From: Silene noctiflora
Lineage: Eukaryota > Streptophyta > Magnoliopsida > Caryophyllales > Caryophyllaceae
NCBI GenBank assembly: GCA_009801015.1
Contig: VHZZ01000643.1
Location: forward strand, 1 to 28,966
Length of the DNA stretch: 28,966 nt
Direction: 5' to 3'
The translations under genes and the position numbers were made by a program. Numbering within the stretch: the first letter of the stretch is position 1; every line of letters begins with the position of its first letter. Positions 1 through 11,900 of this stretch are shown here, piece by piece. The notes under the pieces are model-generated. The model was not told the DNA's origin, did no database searches, and saw only the letters and a program-made list of their open reading frames with translations.

Positions 1-1917
1 TATTCTTGTTAGTCCTGAGATAGATTTACTTTGGTTTGGTGATACGACTTTAGCCACATCAGCAGTACTAAAAGCACGTTCAGATGCAACAGCCGACACC
101 TGAATGCTCAGAAAGTCTTTCGCCATTGCGGACATCACCGGAAGAGTCTTACTTTGATGTCGCCACCAATCTAAAAGATCAAGCACATTTGCCTCATCAT
201 CTGTATATGCCCGCATATAATCATAATTAATGTACATATGATACTCGACCAAGTCGGATGTTTTTGCAGATTGTCCTACATTAGGTCGTAATTGACGTAT
301 TAGACCCTTAAGAGCGTTAACAGTCGTTCCTCGAAAACCACCATCGCTACTACTAGCTGCATTTGAACGAGAAGAATAATGAGTTATGTTACCGAAAAAA
401 GACTCATAATGGTTAAATACAGTTAAAAAAACAGTTCTAATTTCATCTTTATACGCTTCTACATTGAAATTTAAACACATTAATTGTTTATAAATAGTTA
501 CTAAGGATATAGCGCCTTCAAATTTCCATCTAGGGTCTAAAATAATAGTAAAAACGTAGACATAAGGAATATCGGTCCAATACTTGAGCCACTTGGACTC
601 CATTGCGGAAATAAATCCAAGATAAGAATCCAGTCCACGATATTTGTTAAAAAGTTGGGCAATAGTAATAACATTGCCAAGAAAATTATGAGAAGTAGGT
701 TCATTTACATTGCAGAAAGAGTTAGTTGCATCAATAAAAGTACATAAAAAATCAACATACATTTCAATATTGTTCCAATCATCTTCAAGTAAAGGATTAT
801 TGGGAAACGCCCGGTTCCAAAAAGCAGTAAGAGGCTCTTTATATTCTATACAAGCCGACAACATAATTTGCATAGAATTCCACAGTCTTATTTTCTACGG
901 GAATTTTTTTATACTTAAACCCTTTTTCTTTACAATAATTTCGCCATTCTTGACGTCTCCACTTGACCGAGTTCAAGTGGAGAACAACATGTTTAAATTT
1001 GTTGTGATATTGCCTAAGGCCTTGAAGACCATCTTTAATACATAAGTTTAAAACATGAGAAGCACATCGAACATGCAACAATTTACCATCTAAAAAAACT
1101 TGTTCTAAACTAATTTTTAACATATTAGCCACATCAGTCATACCCGTGACACTGCCAAAAGTAACACATAAAATTTTAGATCTAAGTCCGAATTCATTAA
1201 TGCTGCTCATGATAATATTATGCATATTTGTAACGTTATGGGGGTATTCTAATTTTGCAAACTCAATTATTCGTTTTTGTAAATTCCAATTACGATCTAT
1301 CCAATGAACCGCAATGCATATATATGAATAATCACAGTCAGATTCCCATATATCAATAACTATACTGAATTTACATGTAGCACTTGCGAACTCATAAAAT
1401 AGTTGTTGTTTTAGATTACAATATTGTAGCATGACCTTACTTTTAACGCCCCGTCTACTCGTTTCTTTATGTTCGGGTTGATTTTTTTTAACATATTTAT
1501 TAAATGCAGGGTGTTCAGCAAGTGCAAACGACTCACCAGAAGAATATTGTGGTGATTCTGTACATGACCCTTCACCGGAAGAATATTGTTGTGATTGTGG
1601 CATAATTGGTTCTTGTTGAAAAGGGACAGGGGCAATACGGGTTCTATGAGTCGATTTTCAAATATAGTACCTTGTGGATAATTAAATAGATTAGTAGGGG
1701 TCATAAAGTGATATTGGGTCAATTTTTCCATATCAAAAGGGGTTGCCCGGGTCCATTGCATATTTTGAAAATGTGTAGGATTTAAACCCGTGCACTGGTT
1801 CATGTTAAGTGGTGCTGCAACCATTGTTTGTGGTTCATGGTTTGGTGTTTGTTGCCTTGAATCATTTCTAACTAGCCGTAACCTTTTTGAACTAGACGAG
1901 GAGTTTTGCGAGTCCAT
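1..1917 (-). pseudogene. hAT-family transposase pseudogene (RICESLEEPER-like), cut by left window edge
   Basis: This is a cut-and-paste DNA transposase of the hAT superfamily, read on the minus strand. A Ser/Gln/Asn-rich leader starts at an ATG at 1915-1917. A second frame (839-1603) carries the RNase-H-like core, with a W-E-S-D-x-D-Y-S-Y-I stretch, a HWIDRNWNLQKRII motif and HVRCASHVLNLCIKDG near 1030-1080. A third stretch, open from about 815 to the window edge, holds ILDPRWKFE, LDLLDWWRHQ and SAVASERAFST, the typical hAT C-terminal dimerisation region. The frame changes near 1620 and again near 840. The region after LYRI, where the family normally continues from the core, ends at a stop and then resumes in another frame. 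I see no BED zinc finger between the leader and the core, so an internal deletion is likely. The remainder lies outside the window. It is almost certainly inactive. Family assignment is firm; exact element ends are not visible. Confidence 0.88.
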
Positions 1918-2015
1918 AACGATTAATAAAATTTATAACACAAACACAAATAAAATTAATTATATAAAATAATGCAAACAAAAATAAAACAATGAATTAT
2001 AAAGTTAAAGTTAGA

Positions 2016-2206
2016 ACAAAGCGTCTTGCTTGTGACGGGCACTATCCGTCACAAGCTGAAGACGGATATTGCCCCTCTCACAATAAAGCAAGTGGGGGGA
2101 CAAGTGGATGGAAAATGAAGTATCCATGTTTGGTGCCACTTGCATATTGTGAGAGGGCACTATCCGTCTTCAACTTGTGACGGATAGTGCCCGTCTTCAA
2201 TGAGAA
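2016..2206. mobile_element. Foldback MITE with long inverted arms
   Basis: Two arms of roughly 70 bp are inverted copies of each other. The left arm runs through CTTGTGACGGGCACTATCCG into GAAGACGGATATTGCCCC and CTCACAATAAAGCAAGTGG. The right arm, reverse complemented, gives GAAGACGGGCACTATCCG, GAAGACGGATAGTGCCC and CTCACAATATGCAAGTGG. Each outer end also contains a small palindrome: CTTGTGACGG pairs with CCGTCACAAG across a 7-nt loop in the left arm. The loop between the main arms is about 45 bp. It has no coding capacity, so it is a non-autonomous element. Superfamily is undecided because I could not fix a target-site duplication; a Mutator-type origin is possible. It sits between the hAT pseudogene and the promoter of the large plus-strand gene. 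Confidence 0.8.
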
Positions 2207-2415
2207 TTTGTGAAGTTAGAAATACAAACAAAGCTTTCAGAGTGAACAATTGAAGCCGGCGGATTGAACAATTAGTAATCTAAATCCAAACTAACATGTG
2301 TAAAAACATTTTTTTTTATATAAAAGTTTTATAGATTTTTTTGGTAATTATTTGTATATATAATTTGGTATAATATTTTTTTTTATATTATTTTATAATG
2401 ATAATAGCAATAATT

Positions 2416-2417
<2 letters not shown>

Positions 2418-2462
<45 letters not shown>
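2418..2462. repeat. (TA)n microsatellite
   Basis: An uninterrupted run of about 22 TA dinucleotides lies inside a wider AT-rich stretch (about 2290-2580) with several T homopolymers. It lies about 540 bp upstream of the start codon of the Gly-rich membrane protein gene. It is likely length-polymorphic. Confidence 0.97.
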
Positions 2463-2464
<2 letters not shown>

Positions 2465-2589
2465 AGTAATAATATTGTAAGATGAGTAGAAAGATTGAAT
2501 TGATTTGTGAAAAAAATGAATTGAATGATTGGGTATTTATAAGAATTAGAATTGAATTTAATAAAAATAAAATAAATTGAAACAGCCGT

Positions 2590-2997
2590 TGGATACTTGG
2601 ATAGTCGGATCCAACGGCTATTCCCGGGCCGGGCCGTGCTTGGCCCGTCGTGCCTGCTCTGTGCTTCATGTCCGTTACACTATACTCAACTAACGCGGGA
2701 ATTTCCCCCCTTTTTTCTCTTTCCCTTTTGACGTCACGCAATTTAATCCCCAAAACCCTAATTTTACGACAACTTTTACAGATAATTCCCACCTCAATTC
2801 AATTCAACAAACCGTATACAACTCAATTTAATTTATTGACATCATTCGTGATTTTCACGCAATTGTTCCTTTTCCCCAAATTCTGAATTTAATTTAGGGT
2901 TTTACACTCTAACATCATCTGATTTCAAAATCCAAACATTTTTTTTATTGATTTTAACGTCGTGAATGTGATTAAATTCTGATTATACATTGCGGAA
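2590..2997 (+). promoter_or_regulatory. Promoter / 5' leader of the Gly-rich membrane protein gene, with telo-boxes and a TGACGTCA site
   Basis: Upstream of the ATG at 2998 the composition changes to a GC-richer block at about 2610-2665, then a pyrimidine-rich stretch at about 2704-2729. A perfect TGACGTCA palindrome lies at 2729-2736; this is a core bound by plant TGA/CREB-like bZIP factors. AAACCCTA (telo-box) lies at 2753-2760 and the reverse-orientation TAGGGTTT at 2895-2902. Telo-boxes are common near transcription starts of broadly expressed plant genes. No convincing TATA box at a normal distance can be picked out because the region is AT-rich. The motifs are seen; their use is inferred. 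The transcription start could lie anywhere from about 2700 to 2950. Confidence 0.5.
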
Positions 2998-5900
2998 ATG
3001 CTTGTGAAATGTGTAGATTTGATCAATTTTTTGATTGTCATTTTGGTGATAAACCCTAATTTCACATTTTCCATAATTGAGGATGAAAACTCGTATTTGT
3101 TTCATGGGGATTATTCTCCGCCACCTCCGGAACCACCGTCACTCCCACCGTTACCGCCTTCGGCGACGTGCGAGGGTGATTTTAGGGGTTTTGGATCATT
3201 TGATAGTTTATGTGAGTTGAATTCTGACATAGAGTTTTTGAATGATGTGTATATAGAAGGGAATGGTAGTTTATTAATCGGTGACGGCGTTAGAATAATT
3301 TGCCCTATTAGTGGTTGCTTTATTACTGTTAATTTGAGTGGGGTATTTCATTTAGGGAGGAGTGCTTATATTAAGGCAGGAGCTTTATGGGTTAAAGCTA
3401 GTAAAGCGATTTTACGTGAGGATTCTGTTGTTGATGTGAGTGCCTTGGGGGGAGAAACCCCGCCACACACTCCTGGGACGCCTACAGGCTTTGAGGGTGC
3501 CGGGGGAGGGCATGGAGGGCGAGGGGCTAATTGTTTGTATGATAGTCCTACGTTAGCCGAGGATGTGTGGGGTGGTGATGCTTATGCGTGGTCGGAATTG
3601 AGCGAGCCTTGGACTTTTGGGAGTCGAGGTGGGAGCACAGGTATACATATGGATTTGGGCGGAAAAGGTGGTGGAAGGATATGGTTTAATTTGACGGATT
3701 CAATTGAGTTGAGTGGGAGTCTTGAGGCTGATGGTGGCAATGCCGGTGCCAAGGGTGGAGGAGGAGCCGGTGGGAGCATTTTCATCAAGGCTCCTAAAAT
3801 GTATGCTTTGTTTGGTCCATGTTTTTGGTTAGTAGGTGTGTAGATTTATGTTTTGTTAGCACGTAACTGCTACTGTGACTGTTCACTGCAATCGTCTCTG
3901 TTAGTTGTAATTTATTATGTGACTTTGTGGTCTGTCTCTCTAGCATATATGGTTGAAGGATCTCACTGGTTGAAGTTGAAATAATGTGCATGAAATAAAA
4001 AAATGTGGTTTTCATAACTTAACCTTATGAGGAGGGGTTTTCATGATTAGGCATTTTAAGTTTGTATGTGCTGGGAGTCTGGGACTGCTGCCTTTCTTCT
4101 CATGGCTCCATAGAAGATTGTTTAGTGGGCCTTTTAAAATATTCTTGTCCGTATCTATTAGTACCAACTTGGTAGAAGCAAAGTAAACCGAGACCTTCCT
4201 TGGGATTACAAACTCTGTAACAACACCAACATTGATTATTGGAAAGTTTTTTATTTGGTGGATGGTAGAACGAAAGTTTGAACCTCGCCTTCAGACCTCT
4301 AATTAGCGTGATGAATAATTGAGGGATTGGTGCTGAAGTACTCATTGAAGGGATTGGCTTACGAATATAAGCCAAGCTCCATGAGTGTTCATGCTCCCTC
4401 CTGTAGTTTTCATTAACTCGCTAGTCCATTCTCTATGATGAACATGGATGAATAGTTGAACACTACACGAATATATGCTATGTGATTTGTATTATAGATG
4501 AGAAAGAGAGAAATAGTGAAGTGAGGGGCGTTTGGATATATTTCAAATTCAATCATGTATTCTCTGCGGTTAATGAGATGTGTATTAGCATAACAGCTAG
4601 TCTTAACACTTCCTAGTGTTCTATGGAAATTGGTAGTTGTAAGGTTATTGCACAATATTACTGGTGGCTTGACAGTTAGATGAACAGCGTGCTTACATGC
4701 ATTTACTCAATTCTGATAGTTTCTCTTCCATTGTTTTTGGGATCTGATAGGTTGAGCATTACAAGCATATGACATCAGTCAATGCAATATGATTCTAGCT
4801 GTTAAATTAAACTTTGTATTCTGCACTTGTAAATATCCTCCATGAAACGCAGGACCGGAAATGGTCGGATATCTGCATCTGGAGGTGATGGATTCGGCGG
4901 CGGCGGTGGCGGAAGAGTTTCAATCTGTATCTTTAGTAGACACGATGATCAAGAATTCCTAGTTCATGGTGATTGTCCTTTCTTGCCTTCTGTTGAATTT
5001 ACTCTGATTTTTTGACAGGGGTGTTTAAGGTTGTCATCTAATTCAAATTGATCGTACTTTGGTTAACCTTTTGTTATTCTTATGTTTTTTTTTTAGTTAG
5101 AGTGATTCCAGTTATGATAAATGACCTTAAAATTTCTTTTTGGCCTTGTCAGTGAACGTCCATAGCAACTAGTTAGTTTTTGTAAACTCAACAAAATTTG
5201 ATTTTACCTCATATGTCTCTGTTGATATTATTACTACTAGGAGCTCATGAGACCATGATATAATTGTTGCTGTAGACATGACAATTTGTTTGAACTTTGA
5301 AGACATTTCCATTTAATTTTGGGATATTTTCTTTAGCTTGTCACCTGGGATTTGCAAAATGTTTAAAGTTTAGTTACTTCATCACGTGATAATCCATATT
5401 CTACTACAAAGTTGGTCTGGAGTATAGGACATTGCAAAAGGACTTTCCGTGCCATCCTATTGTCATACACGTGGATTGACAGATGAAATATATACCTGCA
5501 GTCTAAATTACCTAAGTAAAATCTTTAAGTCTTTAACAATGTCAGGTTGTTACCGATATTTTATACAATTCATGTCCCTTACGCTTATAGGTGGAAGAAG
5601 TTTTGGCTGCCCTCAGAACTCAGGTGCTGCTGGGACGTTTTATGATGCCATACCTAGAAGGTTGATCATTGATAACTATAATTTATCGACAGAAACGAAT
5701 ACACTTTTGTTGGAATTTCCTAATCACCCTCTATGGACGAATGTGTATATACAAAACCAGGCAAAAGCCATTGTTCCTTTGCTCTGGAGTCGTATACAGG
5801 TACCATATTTATGTGTTTAATTGGAAGTACACTTACATCATGAATGTTTTAATGAACAGCTTTTCAAGTTCTTCTCTCTCTCTCCCCCCCTCCCTCTCTC

Positions 5901-8900
5901 CTCTCTCTCTCGTTTGCCAAATTGGTCTCTATTGAATTGTTTAATATTCCATGCGTCTTCTCTATGGTAAGCTACATATGTTTAGCTCACTTCATGATTT
6001 AACAATGCTGCAAGTTTTTCCTCAGTGAGGTGTACTCTATACTTAAATCAGTGACGTGTACTCTACACTTGTTACTCTAGGTACATTTTGTGATTGCTTC
6101 AACAACAACATCAGAGCCTTAATCCCAAAATGGTTTGGGGTCGGCCGACATGAATCATCCTTTAGAACCGTCCAAGGGTGAACGCACACTTCAAAATACG
6201 AAAATATAGAAAAGGAAAAGTGCAAAACAAAAGGGGAGTGAAACATAATACAAAAGCCTGTTGCGTCCATAGGTCTCCTTCTCAAATGGCCAAACCATCT
6301 TAGTCGATTTTCCACCATCTTGTCCTCTATTGGTGCCACTTTCACCTTTTCCCTAATCACTTCATTCCTTAATCGATCTTTCCTTGTGTGGCCGCACATC
6401 CACCTCAACATACGCATCTCCGCCACACTCATCTTTTGAATCTTTCAAAGAGTAGATATAAAATAATCCGCCCTACTGTTTAGAACAAATAATAGTCTGA
6501 ACCATTGTGCTTAACAGGATCGTATCTGGACTTTTGAAACCTTTGTGAAGGTTTCACAATTATACATTCTAAATATTTGTTAGGGCTTTTTATGAATCTT
6601 TTCTCTTCTTTCATGGGCTATCCTGAACTACCATAAGATCAACGAAACATTGAAGTATGTTGCCATGGTGGTGTAATAATACCAAAAAGGTTACAATTGG
6701 TCTTGTGCAAGGCATCCTTACACAAAGACTGTAAAATGGATCCAAATTACAAGAAAATCATGACCCATATTAGAATAATAGTAGATATTAAAACAACTGT
6801 TTTACCATATACTTTGTAAGGCCGCCTTACATAAGTATTTGTGAAACGTTTAGTAATAAATGTTGGGTTTATAAATGTCGGAGACTTTTATTTTCCCAAA
6901 CATTGTATACGTATAAGGTAGTTTCTGTAGAAAAATCCCTCTAAAGTAATTATGTTTACTCAAAAGATGGCATAAAATATTAATGCCTTTGTAGTTGTAC
7001 CTTAAATCCACAAAAGACTCATTCACATTTGCGTGCAGTCTTACTTATTTACTGCTTGTGAGATCCTGGCCAATGTGCTCATCAATTCCTATTTATTCGT
7101 TGCCAGCTACTAAGCATTATTGTTGTTGTGCTGATTGATCATATTATCTCGAATTTATTCAGTGTAATATTTTCTGGAAATTTAATAGGTTCAAGGACTG
7201 CTCAGTTTGTCGGCTGGTGCTGCTATGACTTTTGGTCTTGCACATTATGCTACATCAGCATTTGAATTAATTGCAGAAGAGCTCCTGATGAGTGGGTCGC
7301 AAATAAAGGTAACAGCCAAATACCTCTTTCCTTAATGGTTGTCATTGCTAGATATCGTAGTTTTGGCGAGGGCCTATTGAAGGCAGATAGCCTGATATCG
7401 ACATTCTATCAGATTAAGCCTTACACAAAGAAGGGGAAGGACACAGTGACATAGAGCCACCTCCACAACAGATAATATATCACAAAATGCATGCAGGAGA
7501 CTAGGAGAGGATGATGAATAAACGCTGCCATCATTCATGGACTCATGGTCCTCTGTATTGCTCTTTTAATGTTTATAGAAGACAAGGTCTATACTCATAA
7601 AGGTCACTTAGACATGCAAATGGCCATGCTATAATCATCTATTCCTGCTTCCATGAATGGTTATTGGATTTTGTTTGATGTAGTCTTATGCAAGGCATTT
7701 ATGAATTTCTCAAGTATTCGGCTGGTCATTAAATTTTGGAGGTCGAGTTTTTTATATAAATAAATGAAAAAGAAAAATGTTTGAATGTGTGGAACTATGA
7801 AAGCCAGTTGCCGAGTCCATTTAGTTAAACTTCAACAGTGAGATATTCATTGACTTTTAGGCTTCACTCGTTCTGATCTTTTAGGGGCAGTCAACCAGCT
7901 TAATGGCTTTTGTCAACCCTAATTTATGAATAATTATCACTTGTGCCGGGACTGTAATATAGAAAACTCAGACTTGCCTTTTTTTGCTTTTTTAAAATTT
8001 TAATTTTAATTTTTGTTTGGTGAGAAATACTTTTTATTTCTACATTCATTTTATGATTTACAGAAATGAACTCTGTTCCTATGGTCAGCAAGTTAGGAAT
8101 GTTATCATGGTGATGTCACTCTATGAAGCTGCTAAAAAGGACTAGAGTGTTAGTCACGAACAAGCTTAGTGTGGAGCATGGACCTAATTATGCCACAAAT
8201 CCCAGTGTCCCATAAAGGCCATCAATTAGTTAAATGGCCAACGTGACTATTGTCCAATAAGTTATACATTGTTGTGTTTGTTGTAGGGAATGTCCATATC
8301 TTCCTTCAATTAACTACATATGTTTAATTCTTTCCTGACACTAATATCGTCCATCCATGTCAGGTTTATGGAGCTCTACGCATGACTGTCAAGATGCACT
8401 TAATGTTGAACTCGAAGATTTTGATCCACGGAAATGCTGGTCCAATTGTTTCTACTTCCCTACTTGAAGTCAGCAATCTTTTGGTTCTAAAGGTAATTTA
8501 GCTGTAGGGTTCCTCTTCAATAGTTCAATAGCTGCTTTTGTTAACCGATGGAAATTTTAGTATGGTGGGTCTTTAACATTTTTGGTGTCTTTTCTTTTTC
8601 CTAGGGATCCTCTGTAATACACTCTACTGCAAATTTGGGACTTCATGGACAAGGACACATGAATCTGTCTGGACCAGGAAATGTAGTTGAGGCTCAACGT
8701 CTGGTTCTTTCATTATTCTCCAGTATCCATGTAAGTTCTTTCACTTTGCTTGAAGATAACTGAGATGCAAGTCACTATTGACTTAATCAGCAGTTGGCAT
8801 TTTGGTGTCTCTTCTGTGACAAGTATTCTGATTCTCATTGAGTGAAGGATTTGGAAAGGATACCAATATAAAATGATTAAAAATGTTTCCATTGTGTAAA

Positions 8901-11900
8901 GTCCAAAAATTAAAAGAAAAGTTTCATTATTTACCATTAAATGCGACTATTCTGGCTTCTCTTGTTAACCTCACTTCGGTCATAAGGTTACTGAACTATG
9001 ACTATATGCTGTTAACGGTTGAAAGACACACGAAATGTTTTCGTGGAGGTTAAAGAGCTAATAGTCATAAATACCATTGCAAAGAGAATAAGACATCCAC
9101 AATGGTAGGACCTCCTTCCCAACTCCCACCATTGACGCATCATCCATCATCTAAAAATATCTATCATCCTAAAAACTTATTCTCAAATCCCAACAATCAA
9201 CTTTTTAGCTGGGACCATGGTCTGTTGCCTTCCATTGAAAGAAACAGTGAACCAACTCCTTTATTAAGAACCTGCTTCTACAATAAGGAGCGGTCACCAT
9301 ACTCATCAATAAGCTGTTCTTTAAGAAACCTTTGTGACCATTGTGAATGCCTTCATGTGTCTTGAACAATTAGGCCATTTCATTCCTCTCTTGGACCATT
9401 GTTCATGTTTATGAGTTATGTGGTGTGTTGGCTTGATATTGATCATGGATGTTTGGTATTATGTGTCCTTTGAATATGAAGGTTGGGGAAGAATCATTTT
9501 TACGAGGCCCTTTGGAAAATGCAAGCACACATGTTGTGTAAGTTAATTTTATATGTGTGTGTATTTGTAATCTGCTGTAATCTTTAGAATTCTAGCGTTA
9601 CCTTTTCACCACACGTTATTTTGAAATTTTTTCAGCACACCTCACCTCTACTGTGACCGAAAATGCCCGGTCGAAATTCTTCATCCGCCTGAAGATTGTA
9701 ACGTGAATTCTACTCTACCTTTCACCCTCCAGGTAAGTTTTGTGCGTGATAAACTGAGAGTGGCAAATGTATCATTTTTTGTCTATTATCCACTAGCTTT
9801 TTTCCACCTTCCTTCAGATGTTTGTTGACCATGTTCATTAGTAGTTGGCGTGATTTTGTAGTTTAAAAGGTCATTTTAGTTATAAAGTCAAATATCTGGA
9901 GGGATCTCTATTTTGTTAAGGCCATGCTCAGTTGCTCACAATAACAAGTGCTACTGCTCTTGTAGAAGATTACCTCACAGCAGGGATATTGGGAATTGGG
10001 ATAGTCTGGTAGCGCTTTTTATGATAGTAATTTCATCTTGAAGTTGGCGTTTTATGATGGAACTTCTGCCAAACCCCGATAACTTCTACATAGGTTATTT
10101 ATGCAGGTTTGTCGCGTTGAAGATGTCAGAGTTGAGGGTTTTGTTGAAGGATCTGTTGTTCATTTTCACTGGGTCAGATCCGTAGTTATCCTACCAACGG
10201 GAGTGGTTACTGCATCCGGTTTAGGTATGCTTTTTGCTTCTTTCATGTGTCAAATTTCTATGCAAATTGTCAACTAGATAAGAAAGCTGCACTGAAGAAA
10301 TATGCATGAGTGGTAATAGCCTGTTCTATCTTCATAGAGAGATTCAAATTTCAAAATACTGTACTTCCTTAGTTCCTTAGATTGTTAAGAAAATGGTTGT
10401 TAGAGTATTTCACTAATAGAACAAGAAATTAGTTCTTTACCTTGTACATTATTTGACACCCTCCTCCCTTATCTCCATGAATTATTTGCATGTATACCAG
10501 GGGAGTTTGATGATGTCAGGGCTCTATTTGTGTAGGCTGTGTTGGCGGCTTGGGTCGAGGAGACCTTTCCAGCAATGGACTTGGTGGGGGTGGAGGACAT
10601 GGTGGCAAAGGTGGAGATGGGTACTATGATGGTAAATTTGCCAATGGTGGTGGTTCATATGGTGACGCTGATTTGCCATGTGAACTTGGTAGTGGTAGTG
10701 GTAATACAAGCTTAGCTGGATCGACTGCTGGTGGTGGTATCATTGGTAAGCCTTGCTTTCAAGACCTTTTCATGCTGCCGTCGTTCATTTTTTACACCTA
10801 TTCTTTCCTAATCTCATTTGTTTCATGGAATGCTGTAGTAGCAATGTGGCTTCTTAGTCTTGGATTTTAAATCTTGCAGCAAAGGCAGACCATTTTGATA
10901 TTCTTGTCGAGTCATAGTATTAAATCTCGGTGGCTGTCAAACAGTATCGATTGTATTTCCCTAATCTCACTAAATGCGGTCAATACCGCCTTAAAACACG
11001 GACGTGGTAAACTCCAAATGTTTATAACTCGGCCGCGTACCACTGTCATGGCTGGTTTTTGAAACTGTATCTAGTGCATGAGATCAAATATATTCAGTTA
11101 GGTTGCTTGATTATTTGTTTGTGCATTTAGAAAAGCCGTGAATGTTCTCTCTTTTTAAGCTGATAGAAAAAGCTTCAGATTTTTAAGCTTCACTATTGAT
11201 TTATTTCGCTGTAGTAATAGTATTTAGCACTCTTTGGCTTCTTTGTGATCTCTCTAATCCCAGTCATATATGGTTTCACAGTTCATTACCCTTTAAATGT
11301 TGGCTGTATTCATTTTTCCCAGACATGTATCTGCACTTTGCTGTCAAATTATCAATGATGCAGGTCTGAAACTGTTTGGTACTGTTTTGTAAATTTGTCT
11401 CATGTTATTAATTGTGATTTTTTAAGCCTGGTGAAATCTCTACTATTTTTATGGAAAAAAAGGATAACATGGACGTATGTGATTTACTGAATATGGACTT
11501 TAAAATTCTTTGATGATGCATCTATATGCCTTGAGGTTGTTCTAAGCCTGTGAAAATCTATCTCCACTTTGATTGCTGCAGACTTGTCCAAAATTTTCAA
11601 ATCTATTCTTCGTAAATTGTCCATTTAATATGTTTTAATTGTTTTTCTTCACTTTCTGATGGTCTATCAGTTATATCACTGATTGCCTACTTTTATGTTG
11701 CCCCTCCCATTATTTTCTTATTGGTCTTCACAGTAATGGGTTCGCTGGAGCACTCGTTGCCAAGTTTGTCAATTTATGGCTTAATAAATGCTGATGGAGA
11801 CAGTTATGATGACCGGATCAGGAAGCAAGACACTGGAATGTTTTCAAACATTGGACCAGGAGGTGGTTCTGGTGGAACCATCCTTATGTTTGTTCAATAT

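Noticed and set aside
2388..2886. Open frames on both strands around the (TA)n tract and promoter
   Set aside because: They run through microsatellite or promoter sequence and encode no recognisable domain.
4100..4375. Minus-strand open stretch in intron 1 with a Cys-rich segment
   Set aside because: No known domain or transposon motif could be recognised, so it is probably chance.
9102..9365. Plus-strand open stretch of 87 codons in intron 6
   Set aside because: It has no family resemblance, lies between two well-supported exons of one gene, and its composition matches intron sequence.
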